Assembly (NCBI GenBank): GCA_013365365.1
Contig: JABVXU010000054.1
Location: 124,001-188,000, forward strand
Reading direction: 5' to 3'
Source: Cruorifilaria tuberocauda
Taxonomy: Eukaryota; Nematoda; Chromadorea; Rhabditida; Onchocercidae
Length of the DNA: 64,000 nt
Of the stretch, positions 1 through 10,500 are shown piece by piece (within the stretch, counting starts at the first letter, position 1; each line of letters opens with the position of its first letter). The notes under the pieces are model-generated. The model saw only the letters and a list, made by a program, of their open reading frames with translations. It searched no databases and was not told the origin of the DNA. The position numbers were made by a program, and so were the translations under genes.

Positions 1-81
1 ACATGGACTGTTTATACCACCGAGAAGAGATTGTTTACGGAGAGACAAATAGCTATGCAAATAACTCCAACCGTTAAATAA
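1..81 (+). CDS. Possible 3' end of a gene entering from the left edge
   Basis: Two frames stay open from the window edge and stop close together, at 75-77 and 79-81. A polyadenylation signal AATAAA follows at 127-132, about 50 bases downstream. That spacing fits the end of a plus-strand gene whose body lies outside the window. The piece is too short to recognise and the frame cannot be decided. Chance is a fair alternative. Confidence 0.2.
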   Translation, partial: TWTVYTTEKRLFTERQIAMQITPTVK

Positions 82-688
82 TTCCATCGATCGATCTTTT
101 AATTCGTGCTTTTTTCATAAACTTTTAATAAACATTTTGCTTCCAATCTTTCTAATTAACAATATAAAGCTTGAAAGGATTTACTTCAAGGTTGGTTGAT
201 AATCAATAACGATGACGAAGAAAATATGAATGAAAGTAGATACCTCAATAAGGAATGCAAGACCAATTAATTATCCATCTCTTAGCATTATCCATCTTAG
301 CAGTATGGAATATCCTAACAAAAATATAGCTTGCCATTCATTAAAATTGAGATTTCAAAGAGAATTTGAACTGCACTGATAGCTAAAAAAACGATGTTAA
401 ACTCGTTTGTGTCTTAATTCATCATTTTTGTTATTTTGCATTATCTTGCAGAATGATTAAGCGATCACTTAATTTCATGCAAGTATAATTAAATGATAAC
501 TGAAATCTATCAATTACAACAATTAAAACAACTTTTCCCACTCGTCGAATTTTAATTCTTACCTCATTCCACAAGAAAAAGCAGTGGTTGAAACAGTTTC
601 ACGACATACTTTTGAACGGAATATCGCGCGGTTAAAATTGTTGAGAATTCCAGCAACATGTGGAGTGGAGATAATATGTTTCTTTCAC

Positions 689-811
689 CTTAGGAGAAAT
701 TTTTTTTACTCTTTCTATTCTTCCACTTCCTCCATCTATTACAGTAAATCGTAAGAATTTTGTTAATTTACAATTTTCAGCCTTATTCTTAACATTTTCA
801 GCCTGTGATTT
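689..811 (-). CDS. Candidate internal exon, unidentified
   Basis: On the minus strand a 41-codon open segment is preceded by a TTGCAG acceptor and followed by a CCTAAG|GTGAAA donor, with phase 0 at both ends. The predicted peptide is rich in Lys, Asn and Glu in its first half and then reads FTVIDGGSGRIERVKKI. I recognise no family and could not place convincing neighbouring exons, although a GTAAGA donor-like site lies near 555. It could be a chance open frame. Confidence 0.2.
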
Positions 812-1096
812 CTGCAATCTTTTACTAATGAAATTTACTATTATCTGGGAAATCTATATCAAAATTTTTAATCACTATTTTAGAAATCACAAATCGTCCT
901 AATTTCACAAACACTTTCAAAGTCAATGACACAAAAATGTGTCTGTCAACAATTATTGCATCTAATTTTATTTTGTTCTTTTTTATGATACATTTCGCAT
1001 AACCGTCCTTATCCTGTTGTTATCTGCAAGAAATTATCCTATTGGATAGTACTGTAATTTACAGAAATTACTATTTTCCTTACTTCCCATCTGAGG

Positions 1097-1222
1097 CCAC
1101 TATTTAATAGAATAAATTTATGAGATAAGAGTTCATATGATGTGATTCAGGTTATCGGACCACTATTTAATAGAATAAGTTTATGAGATAAGAGTTCATA
1201 TGATGTGATTCAGGTTATCGGA
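1097..1222. repeat. 63 bp tandem duplication (two copies)
   Basis: Positions 1097-1159 and 1160-1222 are adjacent copies of the same 63-base unit and differ at one base (aataaattta versus aataagttta). The second copy ends 18 bases before the start codon proposed for the glycosyltransferase gene, so the duplication sits in its 5' untranslated region or proximal promoter. High identity suggests a recent event or an assembly artefact. Confidence 0.9.
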
Positions 1223-1240
1223 ACATTTCTTTATCTGCAA

Positions 1241-3855
1241 ATGATAAGAGCAAAATTTATTTGGACTTGGACCTTAATCATTATCGTTCTTCTGTGGGTT
1301 TATGGCCATCGAAAGTTATGCAATTTCTCCATCAAACAGAAGATTTCTGTACTAAATTCGAACTTCCAGCAGTCTTCATCATTTGTAAACGGATTAGAAT
1401 TCCGTTACGCGTGGTACAAAATCAATCGATACGAGAAAAATTTTCAACCATTCTTTTATTTGATCGAACCAGCAATATGTACAAGTATGTGCCAGAAAAG
1501 TTGGGTTTTATTTTCCAATGGAATAAAGCAACTTTAGGTGAATTGCTGAAATTCAACCACTAATGAATTTCGTCTTGCTTTGTTATATTTAATTATTAAT
1601 ATTTAAGTTAAGCATTTTGAGAGATGCAATGTCGGAATTGTTTTGCAAAAATATTCTTAACTGCTTTTTCTCTGAAATCTGATAAAGAAATTTTGTAGAG
1701 AGTATCAGATTTCAAAAATTCAGGGTTATCTCGCTAACTTATTCGGCTAACTAATCAATTTAATTTTCTTTCAGTGGAAGAATCAGTTTTGCAAGAGAGT
1801 ACTATTTGATTCTGCAATTTGTCAAAAATCGACCGAAAAATCTTATGAATGCTTTCGGTTACTGAAATTTGATTCATTGAACTAGCAGAAACATAGTGTT
1901 TTATTTTTAGAAAAAAAACAGGCAGCGATAGTTTTGTATATAGCAGTAACACCGGATAAGAACGGTTTGTCGATCAGGAATTTGATCAGGCATACTTGGG
2001 CAGTAGAAGCTAAAAATAATGGCATTGAGGTATTGAATTTATCTAACATATTAGGAAACAAGTATTTTTTGATATTAAAAATCCATAAGTTATTATGCTT
2101 AAGAAGAGCTGTATAGTGTGAAGCGAATAGGAGTCAAGAGGGTAACTCTAACAGAAAATTTTAAATCAAAAAGTTAATTAATTTGCAATCATAGAAATCA
2201 TTAGATACATGGATAGAAACGGTATTGCTTCTTTCAGTGACAATGAAAATTTCAACGGTTTTTTTTGATTCTTGACTAATCTGTAAAAATCTCAAATTAT
2301 TTCAGGTAATATTTTCCATTGGTATCAGGACGGATGCGGATTTATATCAAACAAACAATATCGATGCCATCTTTCAGGAAAACATGCAATTTCATGATAT
2401 CTTATTGGCAAATTTTGTTGACAAGTATTACAATTCTTTTCTAAAAAAATTTCAAACTTTCTTTTTTTTTTCAATGAACTTCGTCAGTTCTCTTCAAAGA
2501 AAAAGATTTGAATAATTAATTGACTAATTAAATAATCAAAAAAATATTTTTCATTATTTAATTAATTAATATATATAATTTAATTATTTATTGATCAATT
2601 AATTATTCAAAATTTTCCTATAAAATATATATATATATACATATATAAAATATATATTTATGATATGAATGTATATAATAAACCTTTGCAGTATTAAATA
2701 TCAATAAATGATTAACAACAACTTCATCACTTGTCTTTAATTGATTAAAATTAAACGCATTTCATTTGAATGAATTTTTTCAATAAAATAGATAATCATT
2801 CATATTTATATTATTGTTATCATTAAAATTAAAAAACTACTGCTCAATAATAATATGGAATAGGAAAAGAGTTTACTACCATTCCCGTATATGTCATAAA
2901 AGATGAAAGATACTTTAGATGGGAAAATTTGTTATTGAAATGGTGGAGTAATAATTATTATCACAGTTCACGATGCTCACAGATTCCATTGATGGCTAGC
3001 ATGGATTCAGATGCTGTATTATTTAGTGAAAATTTGAAAAAATTACTCGATAATGCGAGTAATACTTTTGATGGATATTTGGGATGCACGGTGAATATTT
3101 ATTGAAAAAAAATCATTGCTCATTATTTTTTAAACAACACTTTTAAATATTGAATTTTTCTTAAAGAGTTTTGCACTTTTTTTAGTTCGATATGATATAT
3201 TGTTTTGAAGATACTTTCGAAGCAACCTATTATACGTGATAGCTCTGATCGATATTATGTAGACGAATTGCAATGGCCCGGAAAGGTTCTTCCTGATTAC
3301 TGCAGTGGAACGATGATTATTGAAGATGTTCAGGTGAAAAATGATGATATATTTCATAGATTTTTAATCAATTCATCGTTAATTTGAAAAGGAATCTATG
3401 AAATAGATGAAATTTGATAGAATAGATAAAATAATTATCCATTGATTGTAGACATGTAAAAAAATTTCATATGTGATACCACAACTCGGCGTTCACTACA
3501 TCGTCAGTTTTCGAATTTTCGATGTTCTTACCGGACCAGTTGCTCAAGTGAGTGATTTATTCTCTAGTACAGTTTTATTACTGCTAGACCTTACTTTATG
3601 ATATCATAACTTATCTGACAATTTCTAAGACAGGCAGCCGGATTACAACTTCGAAATCTTCCTGGAATACAACCCTGGTTACCTGTCAGTGATATCTGCC
3701 ATTCGCTTATTCTTGTCATTCATCCAGTAGAAATGGAGATATTAGCTGCTTTCTTCTACTACAGGTTGATACCTGAAATATTTTTTATTTTAATCAGGAA
3801 TTTAAATGTGATCAATAACACTAGGCAACTTTTCGTGAACTCACACTACATGTAA
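1241..3855 (+). CDS. Beta-1,3-galactosyltransferase-like (GT31) type II Golgi membrane protein
   Basis: Probable UDP-sugar-dependent beta-1,3-glycosyltransferase of the Golgi lumen. Eight exons join in phase: 1241-1484, 1911-2029, 2306-2424, 2919-3090, 3211-3333, 3452-3547, 3634-3764, 3825-3855, giving 344 residues, a usual length for the family. A signal-anchor helix lies at about residues 6-22. Family hallmarks appear in order: IRHTW near 107-111 (the R..IR.TW block), DKWENLLLK near 160-168 (DxYxNLTLK-type), the metal-binding triad DSD at 190-192 (DDD in most members), then the P-I-R-D block, DYCSG, and DVLTG in place of the EDV.xG motif. The acceptor of exon 5 (TTTTGAAG) is weak but phase and homology support it. 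I chose the ATG at 1241 because it directly precedes the anchor helix. The divergence means donor and acceptor sugars cannot be predicted. A 63 bp tandem duplication lies just upstream. Confidence 0.85.
2519..2660. repeat. AT-rich low-complexity tract with (AT)n
   Basis: Intron 3 of the glycosyltransferase gene contains repeated AATTAATT words followed by an alternating AT run at about 2625-2658. It looks like ordinary intronic low complexity. Confidence 0.7.
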
Positions 3856-3993
3856 GTAAGGAGAAATTGAATCTTCCAACTTCAACTTATAACAATATTT
3901 CTTCCAGAATGACATGAATTGGTCACATTCCTGTCTTATGTCTTTTTAAATTGATTTCATGTCGACAGTAACAGTTTTTTTCCTCATAACAGA

Positions 3994-4564
3994 CAGCAAT
4001 GTTGCAATGGATACGATAAGTATCAGAAATGTTCATTCAATGGAACAATCAATTCCCATTTCACGTCATCGGATCTAGGTATTTTAGGATAAATGTTTCA
4101 TTTTCACTCATTGATAAAATCATGAAATCCGTAATAATTGTTGAGTGAAGTGGGAAAACAAAGAAATTATTGAGTGGAGTAGGGAACAAAAACAAAGCAA
4201 AAAATATATGAAAGTTATAAAAGTGAATTTTAAGGTAAAAATCAAGTTTTGAAGAATTTTTAAAGTAAAAAGAAAGGAGGAAAAGACGAGGTTAAAAATA
4301 GCAATGATTTTTTTCAGAAAGCAAAATGAATGGAACAAAGGCTTTTGTTGGATTGGAATAGACGGAAATGTGACAGATCCCAAACGAAAAATGTTATTTC
4401 AGAGTGATAGAGCTATGGAAATACAGCTGTTATGTGCTCACTTGATGTCCAATAGTTGGAAAGAAGAATACCCAGTAGAATCGATCGCTGGAAAAGTTTC
4501 ATTCCTTTCAACCTCCATTAATAGAGATCTATTTCTCGGCTATTTTAAAGACAAAAATGTTTAG
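3994..4564 (+). CDS. Unassigned coding-like exons downstream of the glycosyltransferase
   Basis: A pyrimidine-rich CATAACAG acceptor ends at 3993, 138 bases after the glycosyltransferase stop. The next bases read QQCCNGYDKYQKCSFNG in one frame and can end at a GATAA|GTATCA or CTAG|GTATTT donor. A TTTTTTCAG acceptor at 4317 opens a second segment to a stop at 4564, with a natural-looking sequence including GFCWIGIDGNVTDPKRKMLF. The shorter donor (GATAA|GTATCA, phase 2) joins the two in frame. I see no start codon in this frame and recognise no family. The spacing resembles a nematode operon with trans-splicing, but alternative 3' exons of the upstream gene or chance are also possible. Confidence 0.25.
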
Positions 4565-4986
4565 AATATAAATTAACTTCAACTAAAGCTATGCTCATGT
4601 GATGATGCTTTATCGGATACATTCATCAAAAAGAAATTCATTCGTTTGCTAAGTATACTATAACAATGTGAGATAGTTAACGTTGATTGCATTTTTTTTT
4701 CGTTTGTAAATGCACAGAAATGATACTTATAACTATTCAATCTATCATATTTCTTTTAATTTACATTTTAACTAATAATTATTTCATTTAGTGAATCAAA
4801 TTCATTCCCAGTTCGAATTTCGAACTTGTCGAAATATACTGCTATGATGAAATGAGAGCTTTAAATAAGAAAAATGATGAGAGTAAAAAAATAAGCAATA
4901 TTGTAGTATACAAGCAATGAAATGTACACAGTAAATAAGTAATAATAATTGAAAATAAACTAGTGAAATAAAAGTTGTGAGTTAAG

Positions 4987-6358
4987 TCAAGAGCCACCAT
5001 TCTTATTGATATCATCCATCATCTCGTCATATAGTTCATTCCACACAACATCCGGCACTTCCACACCATTCATTGGGGTGATAATTTTTACCGTTGTTTG
5101 ATTGTAGAGCTGTGAAAGAAGTAAATTTTACAAACAAATTAACGATCCTCATGATTATGAATATTCATCAGTTATCAGAGGATACAATTATTAGCAACAA
5201 TTAACACAGTAAATATTATTGTTGATAAGTACTTTATTTTTTTGTATGATTTGACAAACAAAATGATGATATTTGCATGGATATCTAAAAAAAAATCATA
5301 TGATGATTGCTTTAACATGTGATTAGCGAGAACAACTTCACTAAATCTCTTATTATTTCAGATATTCGCATAGTATTATACTAAAATTATGAATTCCTAT
5401 TGTATCAAAATCATCCGTCACCAATGGTTAGCGTTAGTCAGACAGGTAATTTAAAAATTTTTGGATTACTGCCAAATCACTCTTAAAATTTGGATGTGTA
5501 ATTTTAAAAATATTACCTTTTCCTCTAATTCAATCATTTGTTTGAAGAAACCAACATTTGGACAAATAATATTTCGTATATTTTGTACTTCTTTATAGGC
5601 ATCCCGTAAGGTCATCTTTTCCACACACATTAAATATGCAATAACAAAAGTTGCTGACCTGTAAATTAAATACACTACAATTTATTATGGCAAGAAATGA
5701 TCATTTTTGCTGTGGAAATATTTCAAAATTCTCAGACAGGAATAGGATACGGAAAAGATAAAGAAATTTTCCATTCACAAAACTTCCAGAAAAATCAATT
5801 TATATTTTGTTTAATTTCAATTTCACAAACTCTTACAAAGGTATTTAATGAAAAGTTCAAACCTGGATATACCCATGCCGCAAAAAATGAGCACTTTACC
5901 GCCATTTCTTTTCTGATCATCAATTTTGCGAAACACAACGTGCCAGTATGGACTTAAATCTGTTTCCTCGTTATCTTCGATCGGAATATGAAGTACAGAA
6001 AGATGTGATGGCACAATCTGTCGAAGACCTGCTACACAATTGATGATACAGGTGAATCTGAATTTAAATCATTTCAAATTTTGAATGATACAATATCATT
6101 ATTGACTAAATGAAATTTCGTAATCTCTTTCAGTCATAGCATATTTCGTGATTTTTTCATGGCAATTAATTCTAATTAATACGATAGCCAAATATAATTC
6201 CTTACGGGTTATTTTGTTAACATAAACTACGTCTAATATAAATGCGCTTACGGTTTAAGAGATGTTGGCGTAAGTGGTGCCAAACCACTCAGATAGAGAA
6301 AAGGTCGAATTTCGGATATGTTTGAAGAATCGTGCGAGATCGCTTTAGAAGTTGTCAT
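4987..6358 (-). CDS. Small dual-specificity phosphatase (DUSP14/18-like), altered P-loop
   Basis: Four exons on the minus strand (6252-6358, 5863-6057, 5517-5658, 4987-5109) join in phase to give 188 residues, about the size of the small atypical DUSPs. In order: the FLYLSGLAPLT opening, IINCV near 40-44, the HIPIEDNEETDL loop with the general-acid Asp64, then the P-loop FCGMGISR with nucleophile Cys95 and Arg101, followed across a splice junction by SATFVIAYLM. The family normally has His before the catalytic Cys; here it is Phe94. Nucleophile and Arg are kept, so activity is possible but may be altered. An upstream in-frame stop rules out much N-terminal extension, and the ATG at 6358 is the first good start. 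Predicted to act on phosphotyrosine/threonine proteins in the cytosol; substrate unknown. It is transcribed convergently with the glycosyltransferase. Confidence 0.87.
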
Positions 6359-6665
6359 TGCTGTGGAGGGAGGGAGAAGCGGTTGCCGGATGTTATTAAC
6401 AGCTAAGGTAGAGCTGTCGTTAACAGATGAAATATGAGAGCAGGCTCTTATCGCGATGATAGCCAATGTGCATCAGTGGAAAGGGAAAGAGATGTTAGTG
6501 GACAGAAAATAGGGCCAAATTGCTGCTGCAGAGAATAAATGCTTAAGCAAGCAGTCTATTTCAATGGATTTCCAGGCTGGAACAACAATTAGGACTCTTT
6601 CTTGTTCACCTAATCCACGCAAGCTCTAAAAATACCACTCTTTGCAACCAAAATAATAAGTGTTC

Positions 6666-7503
6666 ATGGACACCGTTATTTCAAGCTTTTTGTCTATTTC
6701 AAAGTTAATTTATCTTTTTTCGCTATTATTTATACCAGGAATGTTTTTTCCAAGCTCCGTAGCAGCCTTGAAATGTTACTCGTGCTCTTACTCAATGCTT
6801 GAACTAACACCCGAAAATGATGATTTTTTTTGTTCTAATGAATCATTAATTAAAATTAATCAAGCTCTTACGACACGCACCTGCGCATCATGGGAAAAAT
6901 TTTGCATGGTAAATATTTCATTTGCTTTTTTAGAATTATTCCGAGATGTCTTGGTTTAGCTAGCAAGGATATTGTTGCCATTGGACCAATAAATAGGATG
7001 AAAATAAATTTTGCTTTTCTATTCATGGCTAATTTTCATAATAATCTTCATAATAAAGTTTCCTTATTTGAGTTGATTAGAAATCAGTGCAAACTTAGAA
7101 TGGTAATTCAGAAGTGTGCTTTATCCAACGATCATTTAGAATGATACGTAATATGACAAACTGACTTTTGCGAATTTGTAATGGGAATGATAGAAGCAAT
7201 GGAAAGAGTGAAAAAAACAGTCAATCATATAAATAATTACAGACTGCTGTGGAAACGTCGTTGAAAGCGTTCAGTGCCGTAGTACGCGTGTGCAGTGATT
7301 TATGTCGAGAATCCTGTGAATCTGATGGTTACGGAACGGACATGGTTCGATGTTACGACTGTTGCGCCGAAGATTTCTGCAACGGAAACTACTCCGTCCG
7401 TTTCTACATGGAACTTATGGAACAGCAACACACTTCGTGGTTTAAGCCATTGGTGGGAGAAAAACTTTACAATCGTATGAATAATATAACTTTTCCTTAC
7501 TAA
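6666..7503 (+). CDS. Ly6/uPAR-like three-finger domain protein
   Basis: Two exons, 6666-6908 and 7243-7503, join in phase 0 at ATG|GTAAAT and an AATTACAG acceptor to give 167 residues. Residues of about 8-34 are strongly hydrophobic and fit a signal peptide. The mature part opens with LKCYSCSY and carries 12 cysteines; the second exon ends the domain with RCYDCCAEDFCN, matching the CC...D.CN ending of Ly6/uPAR domains. Such proteins are secreted or membrane-anchored and modulate receptors and channels. The C-terminal tail after FCN is about 50 residues and is not clearly a hydrophobic GPI signal, so secretion is also possible. The spacing of the internal cysteines is looser than in vertebrate members, and the exact partner is unknown. 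It is divergently transcribed from the phosphatase, with about 300 bases between them. Confidence 0.72.
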
Positions 7504-10500
7504 CCTTTGTTTATATTTATAATAATTGAGCTATTTATGTATGTATTTCATTGGCATAAAATGCTACCGTAATTAATTAGTTTAATCCAAAAAAGAATTG
7601 AATGATCTTTAGATCATACAGCAGTTTAATCTAAAAACCAAATTCAGCAAATGCTGAAGGAATATTGAAAGTTTAACATAATTCTTCATTTTTGAACGTT
7701 GGAACAATACAGAAAAAAATATAAATATACTGCATCTCAAAAACATTCTCAATTAATTGATTCAACTCTGATGTTGAAACTTAGTTATAGTCTGGTAATA
7801 GTGTAACTGAAAATTCTTACAAATACAACCGACCATGCTTTAGTATTATTCAATCATTCCTTTTGTCGTATTATAAATTTAAATTTGTGAGCATAGATGG
7901 GATTCTCAAAACGATGAAAGGTTAATTATTCATTTTCGCATCATTAAGAATATTATGGACAAAAAAACCTGATGATGAACTATAATGATAAGGATTAATA
8001 ATAAACACTGTAAGTCGAATGACAATCATTTCGAGACAAAGAAGGAAACTTTTAGCAGAACATTCCAAAGTATTATCACTAAGATTAGGTTTGGTAACAT
8101 TTTCCAGAATCTCGCAAGTGAAAATGAAGCACAGAGAAGAAGAAGGAGATGATGGGTTACGAGAGAACGATGAGTGATTATGGAAATGTTAGATACTTTA
8201 TCACTCACTACATGGAACATCAAAACGTCATTCGTAAATTGAGGAAATTATCTACAGCAAAACAACTTTTTTTTAAGTGATAAACTCAACTTTTTATTTG
8301 ATGAGATGTTAACAATAACTATAATAAATGAACTAACAAGCTACTAGATAAAAAATTTTAACTTTCATATAATAAATATACGAAAAACATAATATACAAT
8401 AAAATAATAGTGCAATATAGCAGAATACTATGTCATATAATAAGTTCATCCATTGTATATGATATAAAATAACGTTTAGTAGGATATGAGAAATGCAAAA
8501 GAAGCCATATGCTGAAAATGCCGGACTTCGAGTGAAATTAATTCAGATTTGAAAATTCTATTGGTCACAACAGCGCCGTAATACTTCATTAAAGCAATAT
8601 TAGTTATTACTACTGGTAGGTTAAATCTAGGAATTTATTAAATTCATTTGAATTCATTACCGATAATTATTTGTGAATTCAAATTATGTGATGAGCATAA
8701 AGGTGAAACAACTAAATGATACGATGGATGATATCATTTACTGGTTATTGATTAAGCTATTTCTTAACCCATTTTGCAAATACTGCAAATTATCATGAAT
8801 TTATCCGTGGCATGTTATAAGGTGTTAATAATTCCGAATACTTTCCTAAAATTAATTATTCATTCAAATCAATAACTGTTAGGCATTGAAAATAATTAAG
8901 TTTACTTAAAGTGCTTATGAGAGATACATTTTATACATATTTCATATAATCTTACGTATTATTAGTTTTATAGAAATTCGTTTCCATTTAAATACTAGAA
9001 ACTAATGCCGTATTAATCAGCATATCAAATTATTAACATGTGCAATTATTTAGCAAGTATTGTTGACTTGTAACATTAACTTTTAGCTTCCGTTTTCATA
9101 TCTGGAACAGATTAATTAAAATGCGAGATTCCATGCAAATATTGACTAATTAGTTCTATACAGATGTATGTAAACAAAGTTAATATTCCTGGTCAAGTAC
9201 CATACATTTCCGGTCCAAGGAATGCATTTACGGAGGTTTTTGATAGAATGTTGGTATATAACTTTTTTGATAGAATGTTGGTATATAACTCAATGAATTT
9301 GGTTATTTTGGATCTGAATATTGCATTTGGTTATTAGCTATATATTAATTATGGCTATTCTTATGAGTATTAAATTCGGCAACAAAACAGTTCGTGTTAT
9401 TTAGGACATCTTGTACTAATCGTGTAATCTGCAAAAAATTTCTTCCAAAATATTCAGCTAAGCTATTGATCGTGTCAATGATTTACAAAATGTTAAAGTG
9501 AATATAAAATAGATATCGACTGTAGATAAGATTTTCAGATTTAGAATTAAATGCAGCAATGTTATCAACCACAGGTCGCAAAATTGGAATTAGTTCCAGA
9601 AAGACAAAATATGCAACGAGTATTCTCAATAGAATAAAAATGAACGAGACTCTCAAAACAAAAGAAACGCTACTTCAAAACTGTACTGAATGGATCGAAA
9701 ATTGAAACAGTCAGTGAACTTTTATGTAAAGTCTACAAAACCTTTTCCGGTTCTATAAAAACTGAGTCCTATTTGAAGTAAAACTGGAGAAGATCACAGG
9801 AGATCAGACAGTCCAATTCATTTGCTTTGAAATTAAATGGAATCAGCAGAAAAAGCAACTTCATCGAGCGATTTGTGGAAATAATTCAGATGGCACTGAT
9901 GTGTCACTTAAGATCAGTTAACTTCTCACTGTTGTTCTCTCCTCTTTTTTTTCATCGGATTTATCATCCTTCTTTTAAAATTCCCTATAGGAATATTGGC
10001 ATCATCTTTCGAATAGTCTTCTTTTCCCACTTATTCACACAAAAAGGGATTAAACTATTGCACACTGAATTTTTTTTGCCAACATCAGTAAGTACAGCTT
10101 AAAACTATCTCCACAGCGCTACCAGTATATACGTTAAATGTGGAGATTTCACAAAAACGACAAATCTTCTGAGCAGTACCCCCTTCTATTTCTAAGAAAT
10201 GCGTTAATAGAAGTCTGAAACAAACAAACAACACACAACAAGAAAACTCTTAAGCGAATGCATAATTGTTTTTATTCCAATGCCATATTCTTATACCATA
10301 CTTCGCAATATTCTCGAAATGCTATATTCTAATATTAATCATCATCTTCATAAACTCCAAAAAAAACAACAAACGAATGATTTCTTATTTTTTATTTGAG
10401 AATTAACTTACGATTTTCAATAAATATTATGAAATGAGATGGAGAATGAAATAAATATTTATTGCTGAAGAATGAGCAAACACGTGAATAAGAAAAGCTA
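7504..10500. other. Intergenic region without a supported gene
   Basis: I find no open frame flanked by convincing splice sites. The region is AT-rich and holds a short tandem duplication at 9237-9290 and a 48-codon ATG-initiated frame at 9559-9705 that I could not support. Untranslated ends of the Ly6-like gene and the methyltransferase gene probably lie at its edges. Confidence 0.6.
9237..9290. repeat. 27 bp tandem duplication
   Basis: The unit tgatagaatgttggtatata, with a run of T before it, occurs at 9241 and again at 9268, a period of 27 bases. It is intergenic and no function is apparent. Confidence 0.85.

Noticed and set aside
9559..9705. ATG-initiated 48-codon frame with polar, Lys/Thr-rich peptide
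   Set aside because: A TTTCAG-like site precedes it, but there is no donor, no continuing exon and no recognisable family.
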